Part shown: in pieces, positions 33,098 through 39,511 of the stretch
Layout of the letters: every line of letters starts with the position of its first letter
Numbering within the stretch: the stretch's first letter is position 1
From: DAOTXS01 sp034433515
Lineage (GTDB): Bacteria > Chloroflexota > Anaerolineae > UBA4142
NCBI GenBank assembly: GCA_034433515.1
Contig: DAOUAL010000035.1
Span: 1 to 64,000, forward strand
Length of the DNA: 64,000 bases
Direction: 5' to 3'
Notes under the pieces: generated by a model
What the model was told of the DNA's origin: nothing
Databases searched by the model: none
The model's input: only the letters and a program-made list of their open reading frames with translations
Program-made: the position numbers and the translations under genes

Positions 33098-33127
33098 TTT
33101 GACAAATTAGAATAATGCGAGTATGAT
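33098..33127 (+). promoter_or_regulatory. Promoter of the zinc-ribbon MerR-like regulator
   Basis: TTGACA (33098-33103) and TATGAT (33122-33127) are 18 bases apart. The transcript would start about 25 bases before ATG 33158. Confidence 0.75.
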
Positions 33128-33157
33128 TGAACCACAGTCTAATCTGAGGTGGCGCAT

Positions 33158-34042
33158 ATGACATTTTGTTCACATTGTGGTACGTCGAACAAGAGCGATG
33201 CCAAGTATTGCAAAAATTGTGGCGCACAATTATCGTCGAATGTTTACCTCGTGTGTCAAAAATGTAATGCGCACAATCCCACCAACAGTCATTTTTGTAA
33301 TCGCTGTGGTGAGCGATTGAGCACGGCTTCGGTTGCCACTGCCGAAGAAACGAAAACTGCGCGTCAAACGGCCACCAAGACTGCTATGAAAGGGGGGCGC
33401 GGTGCTGCAGAACGCACCGCTGCACCTCTGGGTGCAACCGTCAAAACAGAATCGCCAGCCACTCCTCCCTCCGAACGCACTCCCCCGCCCGCCAGCGATC
33501 GCGATTTGCCAGACTGGCTCACGCGCTTTTTTGCCAAAATGCCCACGCAGAAACAACTCATCCCCACCCACGAATTGTTGCGGATGGCAAACGCCTTGGG
33601 CATTGATGTAGATTACAGTACCCTGCGCTTTTGGCAAAAACGGGGGTTGGTCTCTAAACCCTTGCGCGGACCCGTGAGCAGCGGCCGCGGCACACGCGGT
33701 TATTACGATCCTTCGTTGATTGATCGCTTGGCGTTCATCCGCGAAATTCAAAAACGCCACGCGATGGGGCTGGAAGCCATTCGTAGCGAATTGGAACAAA
33801 TTGATAAAAAAGTCGCCGAATCTACTGATCGGCCCATCGCCGAACTTTATCGCGAACGCTTGGCAGAATTGCAAGCGCAGCACGAGGCAGAATCTAAACG
33901 AACGTTGGTCGCTGTGTTGAGCAAAGCGATTGGCGTCAATCCTGAAGAGATTGCGGCGGTTTCGATCGAAAAGAGCGATGGCCAAACTATTCGCTTAGTA
34001 GGGCAAGCCGTCCCGGTCGAACCCAATCGCCGATCGCGTTAA
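33158..34042 (+). CDS. Zinc-ribbon / MerR-like HTH protein with a PDWL motif
   Basis: A 294-residue protein. Two zinc ribbons occupy residues ~3-55 (CSHCG...YCKNCGAQL and CQKCN...FCNRCGERL). A Thr/Ala/Pro linker contains DLPDWLTRFF (about residue 117). Residues ~140-220 form a MerR-type winged helix (YSTLRFWQKRGLVS, GYYDPSLIDRLAFIREIQKRHAMGLEAI), followed by a helical region rich in Glu/Arg. GAGG lies 8 bases before ATG 33158; GTG 33149 is a poorer start. It is divergent from the 24.8-32.8 kb operon and shares with that operon's large protein both the double ribbon and the PDWL motif, so it is a likely regulator of, or partner in, the same process. Confidence 0.75.
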   Translation: MTFCSHCGTSNKSDAKYCKNCGAQLSSNVYLVCQKCNAHNPTNSHFCNRCGERLSTASVATAEETKTARQTATKTAMKGGRGAAERTAAPLGATVKTESPATPPSERTPPPASDRDLPDWLTRFFAKMPTQKQLIPTHELLRMANALGIDVDYSTLRFWQKRGLVSKPLRGPVSSGRGTRGYYDPSLIDRLAFIREIQKRHAMGLEAIRSELEQIDKKVAESTDRPIAELYRERLAELQAQHEAESKRTLVAVLSKAIGVNPEEIAAVSIEKSDGQTIRLVGQAVPVEPNRRSR

Positions 34043-34045
34043 AGG

Positions 34046-34073
34046 TTGACAAAAAAATATTTCTAACGATAAT
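34046..34073 (+). promoter_or_regulatory. Promoter of the Phe T-box operon
   Basis: TTGACA (34046-34051) and GATAAT (34068-34073) are 16 bases apart, immediately upstream of the T-box leader. Confidence 0.75.
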
Positions 34074-34079
34074 GCCTGC

Positions 34080-34382
34080 AAAGGCAATGACGGAGAGGTA
34101 GTAACCGTTCCGACTCCGCTAGCGATAAAGACCGATAGAGGTGCAAGTCTTTTCGGAGCACAGCGGCGAACTTCGCTCCCGAGCCGCACGCGCGAAATCA
34201 TTTGAAACTAGCGCGTGCCGCATGTCCAGCGTTACCCGGACAGCCGATGATCGTCGGCGCAGAGTGAGTCGCTAGCGACTCATGACTAGTAACTAATGAC
34301 TAGTGACTAATGACTAGCGACTAACCAGGGTGGTACCGCGAGATCGCACAGCGCTCTCGTCCCTTTGGGGCGAGAGTTTTTT
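34080..34382 (+). promoter_or_regulatory. T-box leader responding to tRNA-Phe
   Basis: The T-box core AGGGTGGTACCGCG is at 34327-34340. The terminator, arms CTCTCGTCCC and GGGCGAGAG followed by six T, is at 34354-34382. Stem I includes GGAGAG and a specifier-loop-like GCGAACTTCGCTCC, which offers the Phe codon UUC (34172-34174). Two further GC hairpins follow stem I (about 34190-34265). Between them and the core lies a 49-base array of 7-nt repeats. The downstream genes pheS and pheT support the Phe assignment. Confidence 0.9.
34277..34325. repeat. Seven-unit 7-nt tandem array inside the Phe T-box leader
   Basis: Seven consecutive units: GACTCAT GACTAGT AACTAAT GACTAGT GACTAAT GACTAGC GACTAAC. 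The array ends two bases before the T-box core and lies in the linker between stem structures. Confidence 0.9.
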
Positions 34383-34390
34383 ATTTAACG

Positions 34391-34741
34391 ATGAACCTGA
34401 CCTATCATCTCGTTCCGCAAAAATATTTCGATGCGCTTGATCCGCGCGCCGATTATGTTCCTGAATCATTCGCGCGCGAGGGCTTGATTCATTGCACCGA
34501 TGGGGTGGAGGAGATGGCGCGCACTGCCAATCAATTTTACACATCTAATCCCGAACCGCACTATTATCTCTACATTGACAAGACACGCGTACGTGCACCG
34601 ATTCGTTACGAGGACGCCGCGAAAATCTATCCGCACATTTACGGCACACTCAATCGTGATGCCATCGTCGCCGTGCGCGTAGCACAACGACTCGATGATG
34701 GAACATTTCTACCGCCGGAATCCTTAGACACTGAACATTGA
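34391..34741 (+). CDS. DUF952 domain protein
   Basis: A 116-residue protein with the DUF952 signature: TYHLVPQKYFDAL, DYVPESFAREGLIHCTDG and YPHIYGTLNRDAIVAV. The family has an ADP-ribosyltransferase-like fold in some analyses, but its biochemical role is unsettled. It lies directly after the T-box terminator and before pheS (27 bases), so its transcription should depend on uncharged tRNA-Phe. No ribosome site is visible before ATG 34391 (TTTATTTAACG precedes it), so translation may be weak or coupled to structure. Confidence 0.8.
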   Translation: MNLTYHLVPQKYFDALDPRADYVPESFAREGLIHCTDGVEEMARTANQFYTSNPEPHYYLYIDKTRVRAPIRYEDAAKIYPHIYGTLNRDAIVAVRVAQRLDDGTFLPPESLDTEH

Positions 34742-34768
34742 TTGTTCTTCAGACGCTAGGAGGTCATA

Positions 34769-35806
34769 ATGCTTGATGAGTTGAATCAACTCCGCGCCGA
34801 TGCACTGGAGCAACTGGCGCACATTTGGGATGATGCCGTGTTGGAAGAATGGCGCATCAAGTTCTTGGGGCGCAATGGTTTGTTGGCGAACGCGATGACC
34901 AAACTGGGGACGCTCCCCACAGAAGAACGTCCCGCCGCCGGCAAACTTGCCAACGAAGTGAAGAACGCGCTCGAATCGGCATACGCACAAAAAATCGGTG
35001 CGATGAAACAACGCGCACTTGCCGCATCATTGCAAGCAGCGCCATTGGATGTAACTTTGCCGGGTCGCCCCGTCAAGCGCGGGCGTTTACATCCCGCCAC
35101 CGCCAACCTGCGCGAACTCTATCGCATCTGGGGCGATATGGGCTTTCAAGTTTTTCTCTCGCGCGAGGTGGAGTCGGACGAAATGAATTTTCAATTGCTC
35201 AACATTCCGCCGCATCACCCGGCGCGGGATAATTGGAGCACCTTTTACGTTGCCGGCACAAAACAGCGTGTCTTACTGCGCACCCACACATCCCCCGGAC
35301 AAATCCGCGCGATGCGCGAACTGGGACAGAATGGGACGGTACCTTTGCGCGTGGTTTTGCCGGGAATGTGTTATCGGTATGAGCAAATTAGCGCACGCTA
35401 CGAAATTCAGTTCAACCAACTCGAAGGGCTTGCCATCGGTCGTCACATCACCTTTGCCGATTTGAAAGGTACGCTCATCGAATTTGCGCGGCGAATGTAC
35501 GGGGATCGGCCCGTGCGATTCTATGGCGATCACTTTCCCTTCACCGAACCGAGCGCGCAGATGGATGTGCAATGTATCATTTGCGATGGCGCGGGATGCG
35601 GGATTTGCAAATACACCGGCTATCTAGAGATTCTGGGAGCGGGGATGGTGCACCCGCAAGTGTTGCGCAATGGCGGTTACGACCCGGCACAATGGAGCGG
35701 CTTTGCGTTTGGAATGGGAACGGAACGCATCGCTATGTTGAAACATCGCATCGAAGATATTCGATATTTCTGGGGCAACGATCTCCGCTTTCTCGAACAA
35801 TTCTAA
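34769..35806 (+). CDS. pheS: Phenylalanyl-tRNA synthetase alpha subunit
   Basis: The catalytic subunit of the (alpha-beta)2 class II synthetase. The 345-residue protein has an N-terminal coiled coil, GRNGLLANAMTKLG, the GRPVKRGRLHP start of the catalytic core, motif 2 (MCYRYEQISARYEIQFNQLEG) and motif 3 (GFAFGMGTERIAMLKH). The unusual block CIICDGAGCGICKYTGYLEILGAG carries four Cys, as in several Chloroflexi and Firmicutes enzymes. AGGAGG precedes ATG 34769. It is regulated by the upstream T-box. Confidence 0.97.
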   Translation: MLDELNQLRADALEQLAHIWDDAVLEEWRIKFLGRNGLLANAMTKLGTLPTEERPAAGKLANEVKNALESAYAQKIGAMKQRALAASLQAAPLDVTLPGRPVKRGRLHPATANLRELYRIWGDMGFQVFLSREVESDEMNFQLLNIPPHHPARDNWSTFYVAGTKQRVLLRTHTSPGQIRAMRELGQNGTVPLRVVLPGMCYRYEQISARYEIQFNQLEGLAIGRHITFADLKGTLIEFARRMYGDRPVRFYGDHFPFTEPSAQMDVQCIICDGAGCGICKYTGYLEILGAGMVHPQVLRNGGYDPAQWSGFAFGMGTERIAMLKHRIEDIRYFWGNDLRFLEQF

Positions 35807-35815
35807 ATCAATAAA

Positions 35816-35898
35816 CCAATTATCCAATGTGCCAATCAGCCAAGAATCGTGTGGGGTTGTAGATTGGCTCATTGGGAATTGGCACATTGGCTCATTGG
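35816..35898. repeat. Inverted pair of 8-nt CCAAT/ATTGG arrays between pheS and pheT
   Basis: On the left CCAAT starts at 35816, 35824, 35832 and 35840. On the right ATTGG starts at 35863, 35871, 35878, 35886 and 35894. The arrays face each other and can form one long hairpin across the whole intergenic gap; the last ATTGG leads straight into the GGAGG ribosome site of pheT. Confidence 0.85.
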
Positions 35899-35906
35899 AG
35901 GTTATG

Positions 35907-38510
35907 ATGAAACTCCCACTTTCTTGGATTCGCGATTACGTTGACATCAAAATATCGCCAGAAGAATTGGCGCAGCAATTGACGTTTGCAAATCTCGAAG
36001 TCGAGGAGATGCAATATATCGGCATTCCGCGTCCGCAAGGTTCGCGCGCCACCGGCGATAAACCGGAACTCGCGTGGGATCGCGATAAAATCTTCGTCGC
36101 GCAGATTCTTAAGGTTGAGCCGCACCCCAACGCTGATCGGCTGACCTTGGCAACGGTGGATTACGGTGCGCAGGAACCCATTCAAGTGGTAACGGGTGCG
36201 CCCAATATCAAGGTAGGCGAGGGTGGATACAAAGTTGTCTTTGCGCTGGAAGGTGCGCGTTTATTCGATGGACATCAAGAGGGCTGGAAGTTGATGACGC
36301 TCAAGAAAACCAAAATTCGCGGCATCGAGTCCGGGTGTATGGTCTGCTCGGAAAAAGAGTTGGGATTGAGCGACGATCACGAAGGCATCATCCTTTTGCC
36401 CGATGACGCGCCGGTGGGCACGCCCTTGGTGGACTATTTGGGCGATGTGGTGTTCGATATCAAGATCAATCCGAACATGGCGCGTTGCGCCTCGGTGATC
36501 GGCCTGGCGCGCGAAATCGCCGCGCTGACCGGGGCAAAACTCAACCCGGTGCCGCAAAAAGTTGTCGCCAAGGGAGCGCCGATTGCCGGCCAAGTGGATA
36601 TTGTCATCCACAACCCAGAACTCAATCCACGCTTTACGCTCGCGTTACTAAAGAATGTTACGATTCGACCCTCGCCGTTCTGGATGCAACGCCGATTGAT
36701 GCTTGCCGGGATGCGCCCCATCAATAACATCGTGGACGTAACCAATTATGTGATGCTCGAAACGGGTCAGCCACTGCACGCGTTTGATTACGATAAACTC
36801 GTCGCGCGCGCGGGAGGCAAAGCACCCACGATTATTACACGGCTCGCCCAACCCGGCGAAGAATTGGAAACGCTCGATGGAGTCAAACGCAAACTCGATC
36901 CGTTCACGATTCTCGTTTGCGATACCCAGGGTGCGCTTTCGATCGGTGGGGTCATGGGCGGCGCAGAATCCGAAGTGGATGCGCACACCCAAAATGTTTT
37001 GCTCGAGTCGGCATCGTGGGAATACATCAACATCCGTCAAACGATGGCGGCGCAAAAAATATCCTCCGAAGCCGGGTATCGGTTTAGTCGTGGTGTGCAT
37101 CCGGCACAAGCCAAGATCGGTTTGCTTCGCGCGATTGAATTGATGCGGCAACTCGCTGGCGGTGAGATCGCGCGCGGTATCATTGATCGGTATCCGAACA
37201 AGCCCAAGAAAATCGTCATTGATTTGCCGGTGGCAGAAGTGAAACGGCAATTGGGCGTGGAAATTCCGACAAAACAAATTGCGAAATATTTGGAAGCGTT
37301 AGAATTTCAAGTTGGCTACCGACCACCGACCGCTGACCGCAGACGACCGTCCGCCGTCCTCCGCGTTACCGTACCCGACCATCGCTTGGACGTTTCCGGC
37401 ACCCACGACCTCATCGAAGAAATTGCGCGGATGTATGGCTATGAAAATATTCCCATCTCACGGATGAACGATGAACTGCCGCCGCAAAAAGCGAATGTGG
37501 CTTTGGAACAAGAAGAGCAAGTGCGCGATCGGTTGGTTGAAGCCGGGTTGCAAGAAGTGATCACTTATCGCTTCACCACCCCCGAACGCGAAGCCCTGCT
37601 CACCCCTCCCGGCTCATCCCAGCCGGCTCTGCCGGTACGCGAGTACGTTCGCATCGAAAATCCAATTAGTGCGGAGCGTACCGTGTTGCGTCAATCGCTG
37701 CTTGCCAACCTGCTCGATTTGACCGCCGCGAACTTGCGTTATCGTTCGCGGGTGGCATTATTCGAACTGGGTCCGGTCTTTTGGCATCGTGGCGCGGACG
37801 ATGCTCTCTTGCCACGCGAATTAGCCACCCAATTGTCAGAAGACCACAATGTCCCGCTTCCTCTCGAACGACGCCGGCTAGGAATTGTGTTGACGGGTCC
37901 CCGCGAAGAAATGACGTGGCAAGGAACGGATGCATCGCCGATGGATTTCTACGATTTCAAGGGAATCGTGGAAGCGTTGGTGGCAGGGCTGCATCTAACG
38001 GACGCCACGTACACGCCGTCGAACAACCCAATGTTTCATCCGGGTCGCGCCGCGAAATTACAATTGGGTGATTCGGTGATTGGAGAGTTTGGAGAATTGC
38101 ATCCCCTTGTGCACGATGCAACGCGGTTCGATTTACCGGCGCAACCGGTGCTGGTGGGTGAGTTCGATTTGGATGCCCTGTTGGCACGCGTAACTTCAAT
38201 GTATCTGGTGAAAGCATTATCACGTTATCCTGTGGTGGTTCAAGACCTGGCGCTGGTGGTGGACGAAGCGGTGCCGGCAGAGCGCGTACAAGCGCTGATC
38301 GAACAGACAGGCGGCAATGTGCTGGCACGCGCGACCTTGTTCGATGTGTATCGTGGCGATCAGATTGCGCCGGGCAAGAAATCGTTGGCATACTCGCTCA
38401 CATTCCAAGCCGCTGACCACACGTTATCGGATAATGAAGTAACGAAGGTACGTGAAAAGATTATTGCGCGGCTCAAACGCGAGATTGGCGCAGAGGTGCG
38501 CGGCAAATAA
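35907..38510 (+). CDS. pheT: Phenylalanyl-tRNA synthetase beta subunit
   Basis: An 867-residue beta subunit. It begins MKLPLSWIRDYVDI (chosen start 35907, with GGAGG upstream; ATG 35904 is an alternative). In order: the EMAP-type tRNA-binding domain (IFVAQILKVEPHPNADRL), B3/B4 editing region (RPINNIVDVTNYVMLETGQPLHAFD), B5 domain, catalytic-like core and the C-terminal anticodon-binding FDX-ACB domain (KALSRYPVVVQDLALVVDEAVP). Between about residues 472 and 485 the sequence is low complexity and encoded by a 7-nt repeat array, which does not break the frame. Confidence 0.97.
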   Translation: MKLPLSWIRDYVDIKISPEELAQQLTFANLEVEEMQYIGIPRPQGSRATGDKPELAWDRDKIFVAQILKVEPHPNADRLTLATVDYGAQEPIQVVTGAPNIKVGEGGYKVVFALEGARLFDGHQEGWKLMTLKKTKIRGIESGCMVCSEKELGLSDDHEGIILLPDDAPVGTPLVDYLGDVVFDIKINPNMARCASVIGLAREIAALTGAKLNPVPQKVVAKGAPIAGQVDIVIHNPELNPRFTLALLKNVTIRPSPFWMQRRLMLAGMRPINNIVDVTNYVMLETGQPLHAFDYDKLVARAGGKAPTIITRLAQPGEELETLDGVKRKLDPFTILVCDTQGALSIGGVMGGAESEVDAHTQNVLLESASWEYINIRQTMAAQKISSEAGYRFSRGVHPAQAKIGLLRAIELMRQLAGGEIARGIIDRYPNKPKKIVIDLPVAEVKRQLGVEIPTKQIAKYLEALEFQVGYRPPTADRRRPSAVLRVTVPDHRLDVSGTHDLIEEIARMYGYENIPISRMNDELPPQKANVALEQEEQVRDRLVEAGLQEVITYRFTTPEREALLTPPGSSQPALPVREYVRIENPISAERTVLRQSLLANLLDLTAANLRYRSRVALFELGPVFWHRGADDALLPRELATQLSEDHNVPLPLERRRLGIVLTGPREEMTWQGTDASPMDFYDFKGIVEALVAGLHLTDATYTPSNNPMFHPGRAAKLQLGDSVIGEFGELHPLVHDATRFDLPAQPVLVGEFDLDALLARVTSMYLVKALSRYPVVVQDLALVVDEAVPAERVQALIEQTGGNVLARATLFDVYRGDQIAPGKKSLAYSLTFQAADHTLSDNEVTKVREKIIARLKREIGAEVRGK
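37321..37362. repeat. Six-unit 7-nt array inside pheT
   Basis: Units with exact 7-base spacing: GACCACC GACCGCT GACCGCA GACGACC GTCCGCC GTCCTCC. They encode RPPTADRRRPSAVL, an Arg/Pro/Ala loop in the B5 region. Confidence 0.8.
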
Positions 38511-38515
38511 ACCGA

Positions 38516-38555
38516 CAGGTAGCCCCCACCAATGAATGGGCTACCTGTTTACTTT
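38516..38555 (+). terminator. Terminator of the Phe operon
   Basis: CAGGTAGCCC (38516-38525) and GGGCTACCTG (38538-38547) form a 10-bp stem, followed by TTTACTTTT. Confidence 0.85.
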
Positions 38556-38562
38556 TGGGCTA

Positions 38563-38592
38563 TTTACCCCTTGACCTGCTTTGTGGTATACT
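38563..38592 (+). promoter_or_regulatory. Possible promoter cut off from its gene by the 104-bp element
   Basis: TTTACC (38563-38568) and TATACT (38587-38592) are 18 bases apart. The inverted-repeat element starts 13 bases after the -10, so a transcript would begin almost at the element's left end. Confidence 0.4.
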
Positions 38593-38604
38593 TGCAGCGC
38601 CCAG

Positions 38605-38708
38605 TAGTGCACCAACATGAAAGTGCGTGGTAGAAACTCGATTTTTAGCCACGTTAGTCAACGTCTTCTCACCAGTCTGGTATGCAACTATGTCATGTTG
38701 TTGCACTA
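38605..38708. mobile_element. 104-bp MITE-like inverted-repeat element, copy 2
   Basis: The ends TAGTGCACCAACATGA (38605-38620) and TCATGTTGTTGCACTA (38693-38708) are inverted repeats with one mismatch. It has the same length as the copy at 11280 and is about 88% identical by eye. The interior holds an ACCAG-T-CTGGT palindrome and CGTGG/CCACG arms. Confidence 0.75.
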
Positions 38709-38822
38709 GATTTCGCACCGATGCCATCCCATAGACAACGTTGCTCGTTCAACCTCCGAACGCAATGCTGTGTCCGTTCGGTCAGGCGTGGGGTGCAAAC
38801 GTGGGGTTGAGGAGGTTGCCAG

Positions 38823-38912
38823 ATGAATCAACGACGCGCTCTCATTGCACTGATTGTCGTCCTCGCGCTTATCCTGTTGATGATCTTGGGACGTTGCTAT
38901 GGCGGGGTATGA
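38823..38912 (+). CDS. 29-residue single-pass membrane peptide
   Basis: ATG 38823 opens a 29-codon frame (MNQRRALIALIVVLALILL...) ending at TGA 38912. A GGAGG site lies 7 bases upstream. The peptide is basic at the N-terminus and otherwise one hydrophobic helix, with a Cys near the end (GRCYGGV). It sits 30 bases before cvpA in the same direction. It is too short for family assignment, but the ribosome site and hydrophobicity support it as a real gene. Confidence 0.45.
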   Translation: MNQRRALIALIVVLALILLMILGRCYGGV

Positions 38913-38942
38913 TCACCGCGCCAGCAACGGGGAGAAGAGTCT

Positions 38943-39503
38943 GTGAGTATTTTTTACGCGTTCAACGTACTTGATTTCATTCTCTTGGTGTTCTTTTTGG
39001 TCGCCCTGGGCGTGGGTTTTGCGCAAGGGATTCTGCGCCAAGTCATCGGAATGGCGGCACTGTATATCGCCTTGGTTTTGGGTGCACAATACTACTCGCC
39101 GTTTAGCAATTGGCTTCAGCATATCCTATTTTTGCCGAAAACCTCTTTGCTCAGCGCCATCTCCTTTTTTATCATCGTTGTCATGGTCTGGATCATTATA
39201 ACCGGGCTTGCCTTTGATGCCTATCGCTCGACCAAAATCAATCTCTTTCCGCTGATTGACCAATTAGGTGGTGCACTGCTCGCTGTGATTACGTTGGCGG
39301 TATCCTTGGCATTTATTTTGCCGGTCATCAAGTTGATGGTTAGCGAACCATGGCTGAGCATCGAAAATATTCGCCAAATGCTCAACACTGCGCTGACCGG
39401 CTCGCGCCTTGTTCCAGAATTGATTGGATTTCGTTCCCTCTTGATCAACTCGATTACGCCGTGGCTGCCATACGGTATCCCCTCAATCTTTACGTTCGAA
39501 TGA
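38943..39503 (+). CDS. cvpA: CvpA family membrane protein
   Basis: A 186-residue protein with four membrane helices and the CvpA pattern: NVLDFILLVFFLVALGVGFAQGILRQV at the N-terminus and the later LIDQLGGALLAVI segment. CvpA proteins are linked to colicin V production, envelope integrity and purine-operon expression. The start is GTG 38943 with GGAGAAG upstream. The adjacency to mutS2 (8 bases) is seen in many Firmicutes as well. Confidence 0.85.
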   Translation: MSIFYAFNVLDFILLVFFLVALGVGFAQGILRQVIGMAALYIALVLGAQYYSPFSNWLQHILFLPKTSLLSAISFFIIVVMVWIIITGLAFDAYRSTKINLFPLIDQLGGALLAVITLAVSLAFILPVIKLMVSEPWLSIENIRQMLNTALTGSRLVPELIGFRSLLINSITPWLPYGIPSIFTFE

Positions 39504-39511
39504 TCCGCTGA

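Noticed and set aside
34277..34325. CRISPR-like short repeat array
   Set aside because: The period is 7 bases with no spacers; it is a simple tandem array, not a CRISPR.
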